Part shown: in pieces, positions 47,155-54,593 of the stretch
Layout of the letters: each line of letters starts with the position of its first letter
Position numbering within the stretch: position 1 is the first letter of the stretch
Assembly (NCBI GenBank): GCA_036558545.1
Contig: DATBFJ010000117.1
Span: 40,203-104,202 of the forward strand
DNA: 64,000 nt
Source: JALYGJ01 sp036558545
GTDB taxonomy: Bacteria > Chloroflexota > Limnocylindria > Limnocylindrales > CSP1-4
Direction of reading: 5' to 3'
Position numbers and translations under genes: made by a program
The notes under the pieces: model-generated
Told to the model about the DNA's origin: nothing
The model's database searches: none
The model's input: the letters and a program-made list of their open reading frames with translations, nothing else

Positions 47155-47201
47155 AAAGGAGGTGATGTGCAGTGTCGGATAAGTCACGCTGCACCACCTC
47201 C
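47155..47201 (+). promoter_or_regulatory. SD-sequestering hairpin in front of a short ORF
   Basis: AAAGGAGGTGAT (47155-47166) is complementary over 12 nt to the 3' tail of 16S rRNA. GGAGGTG (47158-47164) and GTGCAG (47167-47172) pair perfectly with CACCTCC (47195-47201) and CTGCAC (47189-47194), leaving only an AT bulge: 13 bp that hide both SD and start codon. Confidence 0.65.
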
Positions 47202-47216
47202 GGGGAGACGCTCTAA
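47172..47216 (+). CDS. Very short ORF with a perfect SD (possible leader peptide)
   Basis: GTG start nine nt after AGGAGG, encoding (M)SDKSRCTTSGETL, 14 residues, then TAA. The codons for C-T-T-S form the 3' arm of the hairpin that covers the SD. It lies between ctpA and smpB and is followed by an intrinsic-terminator-like stem (47254-47280) before smpB, the layout of a leader-peptide or attenuation system. An alternative ATG at 47165 overlaps the SD and would encode only five residues. Function unknown; coding status is inference from SD quality and spacing. Confidence 0.45.
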   Translation: MSDKSRCTTSGETL

Positions 47217-47253
47217 CTGAGCTGACACCCGGGAGTGGTGTAAGCCGCCGCGA

Positions 47254-47280
47254 AACGCCGGCCCACTGTGGGCCGGCGTT
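47254..47280 (+). terminator. Terminator-like stem before smpB
   Basis: Perfect 11-bp GC-rich inverted repeat (AACGCCGGCCC / GGGCCGGCGTT) with a 5-nt loop, followed by CGTGTGT. It ends 23 nt before the smpB ATG, so either it ends the upstream transcript or it controls read-through into smpB. Confidence 0.65.
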
Positions 47281-47303
47281 CGTGTGTCCGGGACTCCTGA
47301 AGC

Positions 47304-47768
47304 ATGTCTGAGACGATCGCGCTCAACCGAAGGGCGCGCCACGAATACACCATCACGGATACGTTCGAGGCGGGCCTCGTCCTCACCGGCACGGAGATCA
47401 AGAGCGTCCGCGCAGGCAAGGTGAACCTGTCTGACGCATATGCCAGGGTCGAGAAGGGCGAGGCATGGCTGCTCGGTGCGCACATCGCGCCCTTCGAGCA
47501 GGGCAACCGCTACAACCACGAGCCGCGCCGCGACCGCAAGCTGCTCCTGCACAGGACGGAAATCGATCAGCTCATGGGCCGCGCCGCCGCCAAGGGCCTG
47601 ACTGTGGTTCCGCTGCGCCTGTACATCAACGACAAGGGTCGCGCCAAGGTCGAGCTTGGCCTGGCGAAGGGCAAGCAACTGCATGATCGACGACGCGACA
47701 TCGCCGACCGGGACTCCCGGCGCGATATGGAACGCGAGCTGGCCGACGTCCAACGCGGGCGGAGGTAG
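47304..47768 (+). CDS. smpB: SsrA-binding protein SmpB
   Basis: 154 residues. Binds tmRNA and mimics the tRNA anticodon arm in trans-translation. Conserved NRRARHEYTITDTFEAGLVLTGTEIKSVRAGKVNLSDAYARVEKGEAWLLGAHIAPF, then HEPRRDRKLLLHRTEI, LYINDKGRAKVELGLAKGKQLHDRRRDIADRDSRRDMERE; the KxLHDKR-type motif at the tail is the one that reads the empty mRNA channel. The ssrA gene is 2 kb downstream on the same strand. Confidence 0.96.
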   Translation: MSETIALNRRARHEYTITDTFEAGLVLTGTEIKSVRAGKVNLSDAYARVEKGEAWLLGAHIAPFEQGNRYNHEPRRDRKLLLHRTEIDQLMGRAAAKGLTVVPLRLYINDKGRAKVELGLAKGKQLHDRRRDIADRDSRRDMERELADVQRGRR

Positions 47769-47772
47769 GTCC

Positions 47773-48162
47773 ATGGGGATCTCGAACCTCCAAGAAGTCG
47801 CGGACGAGGCACTCACTCAGACGGGATCGGTGTCGGCCGCGATTTTTGTCATTGGACCTTCCGGGCGCCTCGATTTGGCGGCAGCGGCCGGAGTCACGGG
47901 CGCTCCACTCGACGCCCTCATCACGGCCGTCCAGGCGCCGGGCCATCCGATCGCGCGAACTGCCCAGGACGGCAAAAGCGCCTTTGACGTGAGTCCGATC
48001 GCGCCCGGTGGCCCAGCCCTGCGCAGCCACATTGCCATCGGCCGTGGCGCGGCACAGGATCGGACACTCGGCGTACTCGCGCTCGCTCATCAGGAGCCAC
48101 TCAGCGAGGCGGAGCGAACCAGTGCGGAGGAGCTCGCGGCGAAAGCCGCAGCCCTGTTGTGA
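47773..48162 (+). CDS. Small GAF-like domain protein
   Basis: 129 residues from ATG 47773, 4 nt after smpB. Alternating hydrophobic pattern with VSAAIFVIGPSGRLDLAAAAGVTGAPLDALITAVQAPGHPIARTAQDGKSAFDV and RTLGVLALAHQEPLSEAERTSAEELAAKAAALL, which resembles a GAF domain (ligand-binding sensor) without output domain. Family membership is by fold pattern only. Overlaps the next GNAT gene by 4 nt. Confidence 0.55.
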   Translation: MGISNLQEVADEALTQTGSVSAAIFVIGPSGRLDLAAAAGVTGAPLDALITAVQAPGHPIARTAQDGKSAFDVSPIAPGGPALRSHIAIGRGAAQDRTLGVLALAHQEPLSEAERTSAEELAAKAAALL

Positions 48163-48668
48163 GTCTCTCTGTCCGGCCCGGAAAGCCGACGGACCTGGAC
48201 GCGGCCCTCGACATCTACGTGCGCGCCCGTACTGCTCGCAATCCCGGCCGTTCGACGCCGGAGTTCGTCCGGGACGAGGTGCGCTCCGGACTGTTACAAG
48301 CCACGACCTGGTTCTTCATGGCCTTCGACGAGGCCGTTCCGGTCGGCATGGCAGTGGCAATGCCGTCACGCGAGGACTTCGGTGCAGGTCCGATCATTCC
48401 GGGTGTTTGCCACCTGGGCCAGCTATTTGTTGCGCCCGAGTATTGGGGTCGGGGAATCGGACTGCTGCTGCTCGACACGGTCATCGGTGAGGCCGCCCGC
48501 CGCGGCTACGTCAGCATGGACCTGGTGGTAAATGACGACAACGAGCGGGCGCAGCGACTCTACGTTCGACGCGGTTTCGAGCCAACAGGCAGGTCGAGAA
48601 TGTCCCTCGACCCTGCCAGCGGCATGGCCAGCGAATGGGTACGGCCGCTCACTGCCTCCCGCGAATGA
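48159..48668 (+). CDS. GNAT-family N-acetyltransferase (first of a tandem pair)
   Basis: 169 residues, GTG start overlapping the previous stop. CoA-binding loop LFVAPEYWGRGIGLLLLDTVI near 88-108, and NDDNERAQRLYVRRGFEPTGRS at the end of the fold. Shares SREDFGAGPIIPGVC with the next protein (SREDFGAGPIVPGLC), so the two are paralogues from a local duplication. Substrate unknown. Confidence 0.87.
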   Translation: MSLSVRPGKPTDLDAALDIYVRARTARNPGRSTPEFVRDEVRSGLLQATTWFFMAFDEAVPVGMAVAMPSREDFGAGPIIPGVCHLGQLFVAPEYWGRGIGLLLLDTVIGEAARRGYVSMDLVVNDDNERAQRLYVRRGFEPTGRSRMSLDPASGMASEWVRPLTASRE

Positions 48669-49156
48669 CCACTGTCAGACCGGGCCGGGGCGATGACATC
48701 GAAGTGGCGGTGGCCATCTTCGTCGCGTGCGGCACTGCGCGTCACCCCGAGCGCCCTGTCCCGGAGGCTCGCGCCAGCGAGGTTCGCTCAACGCTGGCGG
48801 CAGCGGAGGTGTGGTTCTACGTGGCTCTCGATGAGGACCAGGTCGTCGGCTTTGCGGCAGCGATGCAGTCGCGTGAGGATTTCGGCGCAGGGCCCATTGT
48901 CCCCGGCCTGTGCTACCTCGATTTGATATTCGTGGAGCCCGAAAAGTGGGGCAAAGGCATCGGTGCGCTCCTGCTGGACACGGTGATCGACGATGCACGG
49001 GACCTCGGCTTCGCGCGCATACATCTGCTGACGCACGATGACAACCTCCGAGCCCATGGTCTGTACGAGAGTCGCGGCTTCGCGCGCAGTGGCTGGTCCC
49101 GGGTGTCCTCAGATGCGGCCAACGGAATGGTCAGCGACTGGGCTCGACCGCTCTGA
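48665..49156 (+). CDS. GNAT-family N-acetyltransferase (second of a tandem pair)
   Basis: 163 residues from the ATG overlapping the first GNAT gene (ATGA). CoA loop IFVEPEKWGKGIGALLLDTVI and HDDNLRAHGLYESRGFARSGWSRV. Aligns end to end with the preceding protein. Confidence 0.87.
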   Translation: MTTVRPGRGDDIEVAVAIFVACGTARHPERPVPEARASEVRSTLAAAEVWFYVALDEDQVVGFAAAMQSREDFGAGPIVPGLCYLDLIFVEPEKWGKGIGALLLDTVIDDARDLGFARIHLLTHDDNLRAHGLYESRGFARSGWSRVSSDAANGMVSDWARPL

Positions 49157-49167
49157 GAAATCAGGTA

Positions 49168-49198
49168 TTGACCTTCAAGTAACTCGAAGGTCTACGCT
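49168..49198 (+). promoter_or_regulatory. MerR-type promoter/operator
   Basis: TTGACC (49168-49173) and TACGCT (49193-49198) with a 19-nt spacer, the over-long spacing typical of MerR-controlled promoters. Between and overlapping them is a dyad GACCTTC (49170-49176) / GAAGGTC (49186-49192), close to the ACCTTC...GAAGGT operators of ZntR/CueR-type regulators. The start of transcription is expected near 49205, the A of the merR ATG, so the mRNA may be leaderless. Confidence 0.8.
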
Positions 49199-49204
49199 CA
49201 CGGC

Positions 49205-49597
49205 ATGAGAGTTTCAGAGCTCGCCGACAGGGCTGGCACGACATCCGCTGCCATTCGTTTCTACGAATCGCAAGGTTTTCTGCCCGCGCCGCCGCGTGCG
49301 GCCAACGGCTATCGCGAATATGCCGACGCCGACGTGTGCAGGTTGCGCGTCCTGACTTCGCTGCGCGGCCTTGGCGTGGACCTCGCAGAGGCTGGCCGCC
49401 TCGCGACAATGTGCGCGGAGGGTTCGAAGCGGATGTCGGCGGAGGTCGCGGCTCGCGTCGAGCAGCGCCGTGGCGAGGTCGCACGGGCTCGCGCGGAACT
49501 CGAACACCTGGACGCTGAGTTGGCCAACTTGGAACGGGCGCTCGTGAGCGGCGACGCGTGCGAGCTACTTTGCCCAGGAAAGGAGGGGTGTTGCTGA
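49205..49597 (+). CDS. MerR-family transcriptional regulator, probably metal- or thiol-responsive
   Basis: 130 residues. N-terminal winged HTH (MRVSELADRAGTTSAAIRFYESQGFLPAPPRAANGYREYADADVCRLRVL), the coiled-coil dimer helix (about 70-112), and a Cys-rich C-terminus GDACELLCPGKEGCC, where MerR metal sensors keep their ligands (C-x3-C-x5-CC). Preceded by its own likely operator. The stop TGA overlaps the ATG of the cysteine peptide gene by one base. Inducer unknown. Confidence 0.88.
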   Translation: MRVSELADRAGTTSAAIRFYESQGFLPAPPRAANGYREYADADVCRLRVLTSLRGLGVDLAEAGRLATMCAEGSKRMSAEVAARVEQRRGEVARARAELEHLDAELANLERALVSGDACELLCPGKEGCC

Positions 49598-49641
49598 TGC
49601 TCTACTGCGACTGCGACTGTTGCGGCGGCGGTTGCTGCTAA
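49597..49641 (+). CDS. Cysteine-rich 14-residue peptide coupled to merR
   Basis: MLYCDCDCCGGGCC, six to seven metal-thiolate-like cysteines in CxCxCC-GGG-CC order; exact count is C4, C6, C8, C9, C13 and C14. ATG overlaps the merR stop (TGATG), and a strong SD AGGAGG lies 10 nt upstream inside merR. Looks like a miniature metallothionein or metal-donor peptide made with the regulator. Too short for gene finders; no family recognised. Coding status is inferred from SD, overlap and composition. Confidence 0.5.
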   Translation: MLYCDCDCCGGGCC

Positions 49642-49653
49642 TCGTCTGAGAAC

Positions 49654-49681
49654 GTGTCCGGTCCGGCGCCGAACCGGGCAC
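49654..49681 (+). terminator. Terminator-like hairpin after the merR operon
   Basis: 9-bp stem GTGTCCGGT / ACCGGGCAC (one U-G pair) around a GC-rich loop, followed by TTGTC. It separates the merR transcript from ssrA. Confidence 0.5.
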
Positions 49682-49710
49682 TTGTCGAACAGACGTTCTA
49701 CTGGTAGACT
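49682..49710 (+). promoter_or_regulatory. ssrA promoter
   Basis: TTGTCG (49682-49687), 17-nt spacer, TAGACT (49705-49710); the predicted start point falls at or a few bases before the mature tmRNA 5' end at 49720. Confidence 0.65.
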
Positions 49711-49719
49711 AAGAGGTCT

Positions 49720-50092
49720 GGGGATGAGTGGTTTCGACAGGGCGGGATCCCCGGAGAACGCGAGCCGAGGTTGCCATCAGGCCTCGTTAATCAGGTGGCA
49801 AAACGAAGTAACTGGCAACCGCCAGCCTGCTCTCGCCCTCGCCGCTTAACGCGGTAAGGTGAGCGTCGAAGCAGCCCCCTCCCCGCGGGTTGTGGAAGCG
49901 TCATTTAGCGGGGATGCGCTATCGACGAGGTCACGTAGCCGGTAGCAAAGCCCGCAAGGGAACGTGAATGGAGCGGTCAGTACGCTGCCGATGGCGGACC
50001 GGCCGATCGACGACAAAACATCGGACACGCTCGTAGCTGGTCTCCGGCTGAACGCTCTGGACGAGGAGTTCGACCCTCCTCCATCTCCACCA
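49720..50092 (+). ncRNA. ssrA: tmRNA (transfer-messenger RNA)
   Basis: 373 nt, one-piece tmRNA. The 5' GGGGATG pairs with the 3' CATCTCC before ACCA, so CCA is encoded; GTTCGACCC-type T-arm (GGAGTTCGACCCTCC) precedes the acceptor 3' strand, and the 5' TGGTTTCGACAGG block is the tmRNA-typical D-loop region. The tag ORF resumes at GGC 49815 after ...CGAAGTAACT and reads GNRQPALALAA then TAA (49848-49850); with the charged Ala the tag is AGNRQPALALAA, whose ALAA end is the usual protease signal. The resume codon GGC is inferred from alignment to known tmRNAs. The middle holds pseudoknot segments. Confidence 0.95.
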
Positions 50093-50104
50093 ACGAATGC
50101 TCCC

Positions 50105-50132
50105 ACGCGCCGTCACCACGGCGCGTTTTCTT
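50105..50132. terminator. Rho-independent terminator of ssrA, shared with the channel gene
   Basis: 9-bp stem ACGCGCCGT / ACGGCGCGT with a CACC loop, followed by TTTCTTA. It starts 12 nt after ssrA. The channel gene on the minus strand ends at 50131, so the stem also lies just after its stop codon. Confidence 0.88.
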
Positions 50133-50997
50133 ATGTGTTGCGGGCCTGGAGTTGCTCCCGGAGCGACGCCACCTCGGCGCTGAGTCGAGTCAGCTCTGCT
50201 GACAGATCCTCGTTCGTTACAGCACGCGTATCCGTTCCGGTCAACTCCCTCACCTGCCCCTCCTCTTCTGCAGGTGACGAAACCAGGAAGCTGGCCAGGA
50301 TCGACGCAAGCGCACCAATGATGCCAACGCCGGACAACATGACAAAGAAGCCCACGAGGCGGCCCATGGAGGTGATCGGAAAGCGGTCGCCATAGCCGAC
50401 GGTCGTGATGGTCACGACACCCCACCACAGTGCGTCACCGCCGGTCTTGATGTTGGCATCAGGCGACTTCGACTCGAATTGAAGCACCGCGATGCTCGCC
50501 AGCGACAGCACGATGCCCGCTGCGAGGATGGTGATGAACGACGCGTACGAGCCGCGGTTCCGAATGACGTCTCGAACCAACTCGCGACCTGCCTGGCCGC
50601 CCAGCGAACGCCGGATGCGCAGGAGTCGCGCGACACGGGCAAGGCGCAGCAGACCCGTGTACGGCAGCCACGGGACAGAAGGTATCGAACCGATCAAGTC
50701 GAGCCAGCCAGACTCGCTGATGAAGTATTGGCGGCGAGGATGGCTCAAGACCATGTTGTAGGTGAAATCGATCAGGAAGATGACACACACGATGTCGTCG
50801 TAGACCGCGACCAGCCACCGGGTCTCGTTGTCGATCGGCAGAAGCTGCAGCAAGATCAGGAGCAGTGAAAACAGCGTCAGTACGAGGATGAAGATCTCGT
50901 AGGCGTTGCCGTGTTTGCGCTGGACCAACTCCGGCTGCGTCACGCCTGAATTTTGACCGGCCGAACAATCGCGCATCGGTCGATTTCGACGCGTCAT
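50131..50997 (-). CDS. Voltage-gated-type potassium channel
   Basis: 288 residues. Six membrane helices: S1-S3 (about 35-100), an S4 with regularly spaced arginines (LLRLARVARLLRIRR near 118-132), S5, the pore with selectivity filter TTVGYGDRFP near 200, and S6. A C-terminal coiled-coil (TNEDLSAELTRLSAEVASLREQLQ) may set the tetramer. No RCK or cyclic nucleotide domain. Start could be the Met at residue 1 or 8. Confidence 0.9.
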   Translation of the reverse strand: MTRRNRPMRDCSAGQNSGVTQPELVQRKHGNAYEIFILVLTLFSLLLILLQLLPIDNETRWLVAVYDDIVCVIFLIDFTYNMVLSHPRRQYFISESGWLDLIGSIPSVPWLPYTGLLRLARVARLLRIRRSLGGQAGRELVRDVIRNRGSYASFITILAAGIVLSLASIAVLQFESKSPDANIKTGGDALWWGVVTITTVGYGDRFPITSMGRLVGFFVMLSGVGIIGALASILASFLVSSPAEEEGQVRELTGTDTRAVTNEDLSAELTRLSAEVASLREQLQARNT

Positions 50998-51046
50998 GGG
51001 CTATGGTTCAGGGCCTGTCCGAACAGTTTGAGGAGGTCACCGTCAC

Positions 51047-51454
51047 GTGGCTATGGGAAGCGGAACAAAAGAGGATCCCTGGCAGCTCAGAACCCCGCCC
51101 GGAACGTCCGAATACCAGATGTGGCTCGACGACAGCTCAGATCCACCAGCGATCATCTGCCAGGTCGGCGGCACACAGCTGAAGTACCAGAAGCGGGCGA
51201 TCGACGATCTCCAGGCAATGCTCAAGGCTCGCGGTGACTGGATGGAGCTGGGCGGCGCGGACGAGCAGAAGCCCGCCGCTCCCGGCACGGTCGAGGCATG
51301 GGGCCGTTCGGAGGACAACCCGGTCGGTGGCTGGTACGGAATGAAGAAGGGCTTGCGCGGCCGCTTCGGCGTGTACATGCCGCCACTCATGGAGGCGCTC
51401 GGGCTGGTCGAGCTGACCCACGACGCAAAGAACAACAAGATGCGAGCCAAGTAG
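51047..51454 (+). CDS. Conserved hypothetical protein
   Basis: 135 residues, GTG start with SD GAGGAGG ten nt upstream (ATG at 51053 is a weaker alternative). Begins MAMGSGTKEDPWQLRTPPGTSEYQMWLDD, an N-terminus I recognise from an uncharacterised bacterial family, but I cannot name its function. Soluble, mixed alpha/beta, no membrane segment. Convergent with the VanW-like gene. Confidence 0.75.
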   Translation: MAMGSGTKEDPWQLRTPPGTSEYQMWLDDSSDPPAIICQVGGTQLKYQKRAIDDLQAMLKARGDWMELGGADEQKPAAPGTVEAWGRSEDNPVGGWYGMKKGLRGRFGVYMPPLMEALGLVELTHDAKNNKMRAK

Positions 51455-51507
51455 CTCGACCGGAAGACGGCCGATAGTCACGCCCGCCGGTGGGCGAGCC
51501 TCAACTC

Positions 51508-53406
51508 TTAGGGGTGGTTGGCCTTCCAGGTGGCCTCGAGCACCTGTGTGCCTGAGGGCGGATCGCCGGCATAACGTCCGACCAGGATCAGGCCGTTGAT
51601 CGTCTTGTAGTGCGACACCCAGGTGTCCGTGTGAATGACGTTGCCCGACGCGTCCTTGACCGTGCGCGTGACGCTCGAATCGAATCCGTCCACCGTGAAT
51701 TCCTGGAGGGACTTCTGGCCCGCGGGCAATGAATCGGTGTATTCGTAATAGGTCTGAGCCGTCTGGGCGTTGGTGATGATCGGGTCGGACAGCTGGACGG
51801 TTCGGCCATCAGGCACGCCGTAGATCTCGAACGTGACCTTATTGGGCTGGTTGATGCCCTTGATCAGGATCGGGTACTGGGTGTCGTTGACGAAGGACAT
51901 CGTCTGCTGACTGTGCGGACCCGCGATCCACACGGTCGCGTCGAGGCCGACCGGGTAGCGGCTGATGTAGTACGTGTGGTTGCGCCGCGCTTGCATGTCC
52001 AGGCCGGCGCGCATTGCGGCATTGAATAGGGTCGTGGACGAGGAGCACATTCCACCACCCAGGACGCCCTCTTCGACCGTGTGCCCATGGATGATCGCCG
52101 CGCCGGCCGTGTACGGCGGCGAGGTGATCGGGCCGATGACCTCGAGGTAGTCGAACAATTCGCCCGGGTTGACGACGTAGCCGTTGATCTTCGAGGTAGG
52201 TATCTGGATGTTCACGCCGTTACCGTTGAGCGGGCCTGACACGTAATTTGTCGTCCACTCGCCGATCTTGGTGACCTTTCCCTGGATCGCAGTCGCGTCG
52301 TCAGTCGTGAACGTTGGCGCAACCGAGGCAAGCGCGAGCTCGACGTTCGCCGGCGTCGTCTCTCCGCCAACACGCGCCTGTAGCGCGGCCATGATGTTGT
52401 CGGTGGTGGCATCCACATCCGCGGCACGACCGTCCTTGCTGGGCACTACGGCGATGCTGCCGCTTTGGAAGGCAAACGTGGCATTGGTCGGCGCGACGTC
52501 GGTCTGCGAGGCGTAATCGGAGACGAACTGGCGAATTGGGTCTCGCTCGATGACAACCTGCCAAGCGCCGCCACCCGGCGCTTCCTGGAGATACGACCAG
52601 CCGCGCAGCTCGTCGGCGGTGATCTGGGTCGACAGTTCCGCTCCGGCGATGGATACTCCGCTGCCGACCACGCGCTCATAGGTGTCGGCGGCGGCCTGTG
52701 CCTGGTCGGTCGAGATGACGGGCGGAACAGTCGCAGTGTGAACACTGATCGAAGCGTCCGCGGTTGAGGTGCTGTTGACCGCCGCTATCGCGTCTGAGAC
52801 TGCGCCATTGGCGTCGACCGAGAGCCCGGTCTGTGCCGGAGTGACGACGTACTTGCCGTCAACACGCGACAGGGACGCGCTGATCGGGTCCTTCTGGGCA
52901 GACTGCGCAATCGCGGCCACCTGATCCGCCAACTTCTGGCTGTCGAGGCTCACCTGGGGACTGACGTCAACGCCGTTGAACAGGACGCGCAGCTGCTCCT
53001 GGATCTGCTGAATGAAATTCGGAGCTCGGCCAACGCCCATCGCCTGGTCGACCATGAAGCTGGTGTCGTAGGTCCGGTCGAACGACGAGTACGGCACTGA
53101 TTGGCTGGCGCCGTTGATGTCAATGACGAGGTTGCCCTTGGCCAGGCTGGGCAGCGCCTCAGCCAGCTTGTTGGCCGCCTGATCGCTCGTCAGACCGGAC
53201 AGAGACACGCCTCCGGCGGAGACGCCGGGGAGCACCTTGTCCTGGTTGACGCGCGCGTAACCGATCGCGAACGACGCCATGAACAACAGGATTGCGACGA
53301 ATGTCAGGACGAACGCAAACGATGCGCGCCGGTAACCGGCGTTGCGATCCTGGGCCCTGGAATACGGGAGCGCGTATGGGTCGGAACGAGAAGTCATCGA
53401 GCTCAA
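51508..53406 (-). CDS. VanW-like protein with peptidoglycan-binding domains (YoaR type)
   Basis: 632 residues. One N-terminal membrane anchor (about 28-50), then two repeated extracellular PG-binding-4-like units (about 55-175 with VLPGVSAGGVSLSGLTSDQAANKLAEAL, and 180-320 with a second), and a C-terminal VanW domain (390-545) with INGYVVNPGELFDYLEVIGPITSPPYTAGAAIIHGHTVEEGVLGGGMCSSSTTLFNAAMRAGLDMQARRNHTYYISRYPVGLDATVW. A G5-like C-terminal end follows. The order matches wall-associated YoaR proteins; vancomycin resistance is not implied. Confidence 0.88.
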   Translation of the reverse strand: MSSMTSRSDPYALPYSRAQDRNAGYRRASFAFVLTFVAILLFMASFAIGYARVNQDKVLPGVSAGGVSLSGLTSDQAANKLAEALPSLAKGNLVIDINGASQSVPYSSFDRTYDTSFMVDQAMGVGRAPNFIQQIQEQLRVLFNGVDVSPQVSLDSQKLADQVAAIAQSAQKDPISASLSRVDGKYVVTPAQTGLSVDANGAVSDAIAAVNSTSTADASISVHTATVPPVISTDQAQAAADTYERVVGSGVSIAGAELSTQITADELRGWSYLQEAPGGGAWQVVIERDPIRQFVSDYASQTDVAPTNATFAFQSGSIAVVPSKDGRAADVDATTDNIMAALQARVGGETTPANVELALASVAPTFTTDDATAIQGKVTKIGEWTTNYVSGPLNGNGVNIQIPTSKINGYVVNPGELFDYLEVIGPITSPPYTAGAAIIHGHTVEEGVLGGGMCSSSTTLFNAAMRAGLDMQARRNHTYYISRYPVGLDATVWIAGPHSQQTMSFVNDTQYPILIKGINQPNKVTFEIYGVPDGRTVQLSDPIITNAQTAQTYYEYTDSLPAGQKSLQEFTVDGFDSSVTRTVKDASGNVIHTDTWVSHYKTINGLILVGRYAGDPPSGTQVLEATWKANHP

Positions 53407-53552
53407 ATGCTAGCGTCGGCGGTAGTTCGACGTGCTGGGTCTAAGGTCCGGTTGAACGCCTTACGAGTGGTGCCAGCAAGCACCAGTCACGCTGGAAATG
53501 GCATCACAGAGACGATCTTGTGCCCGCCTGCTGATGCGTACGTTAAGAGGAC

Positions 53553-54593
53553 TTACTGGCGCTTTAGGATGACCACGCGGCGATGCGGCTCCTCGCCTAT
53601 CGACTGGGTCGAGACGTCCGGGTTGTTGCGCAGTGCCAGGTGGATCCAGCGACGCTCGAGAGCGGGCATGGGCTCAAGCTGGAGCATCTTGCCGCTCTCA
53701 TTGACGCGCTCGGCGGCACGCGTGGCGATCTCACGAAGCTGGCGCTCGCGCCGGCCGCGGTAATCCTCCACGTCGACCAGCACGCGCGTCCAGGCACCGA
53801 GCTTGCGCGAGAGCATCAGGTTCACGAGGTGTTGAAGCGCTGACAGGCGCTCGCCCTTGCGCCCGATGAGCGCGCCGAGTGCCTCCTTGTCTGCGTCACT
53901 GCCACGGACGTCGAGCTTGGAGGTATCGCCCGTCTCGACGCTGACCGTCACAGTCAGGCCCATGTGCTTGAGCAGCTCGTCGAGGATCTCGCGTCCGGCC
54001 TCGAGCGCCTCCGGACTGGCTTCCGCCGCCTGGATTTCCTCGCGTTCGACCGAAAGATTGGCGCGGTTCGCGCGCACCTCGGCCTGCTCGCTGTCGGACA
54101 GCGAACCGGCACGGTCACGACTGTAGCTTCGACTGCGATCGGCCCGGTCATTGGGGCGGCCGCCGCGGTACGAATCGCGCGGCGGGCGCATGCCCGCCGC
54201 GGCGGCCGCCTCTGGCCCGCTCATACCGCCACTCTGCGGCCGCGGAGCGCGGCTCCGGTTGTCATATCCGCCTCGTCCGCGGTCGCGGTCACGACTGCCG
54301 CGCCGGTCGTAGGTGCCGCGTTCGCCGCCCTCATCGCGATCGGCCCGCGGCTCACGCGGCGGTGGCAGTGGCGTCTGGGCCGCAGCCTCGCGCCGCGGCG
54401 CAGCCCCGCCCAATGCGGATCGCGGCGCGGCAATGATCCGGGCCGGCTCCGCGCCCATGCCCAGCACGCCGCGACTGCCGGGTGTGAGGATCTCGAAATC
54501 GAGCTCGTCGAGCCCGGCCGAGCCGAAGGCTTCGCGTGCATTGCGCAGCGCCTCCTCGACTGTCTTGCCGGTGAACTCCTGGTATTCGCTCAT
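53553..54593 (-). CDS. khpB: RNA-binding protein KhpB (Jag/EloR)
   Basis: 346 residues. Jag-N domain (1-55, EFTGKTVEEALRNAREAFGSAGLDELDFEILTPGSRGVLGMGAEPARI), an Arg/Gly/Asp-rich disordered linker (about 80-190), a KH domain with the LIGRKGERLSALQHLVNLML motif (about 235-260) and an R3H domain ending EEPHRRVVILKR. Controls cell elongation and small RNA action in other bacteria. Overlaps yidC by 4 nt. Confidence 0.93.
   Translation of the reverse strand: MSEYQEFTGKTVEEALRNAREAFGSAGLDELDFEILTPGSRGVLGMGAEPARIIAAPRSALGGAAPRREAAAQTPLPPPREPRADRDEGGERGTYDRRGSRDRDRGRGGYDNRSRAPRPQSGGMSGPEAAAAAGMRPPRDSYRGGRPNDRADRSRSYSRDRAGSLSDSEQAEVRANRANLSVEREEIQAAEASPEALEAGREILDELLKHMGLTVTVSVETGDTSKLDVRGSDADKEALGALIGRKGERLSALQHLVNLMLSRKLGAWTRVLVDVEDYRGRRERQLREIATRAAERVNESGKMLQLEPMPALERRWIHLALRNNPDVSTQSIGEEPHRRVVILKRQ

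Noticed and set aside
49931..50428. Frames on both strands across the ssrA 3' half
   Set aside because: The region is a complete tmRNA with matching acceptor stem and terminator.
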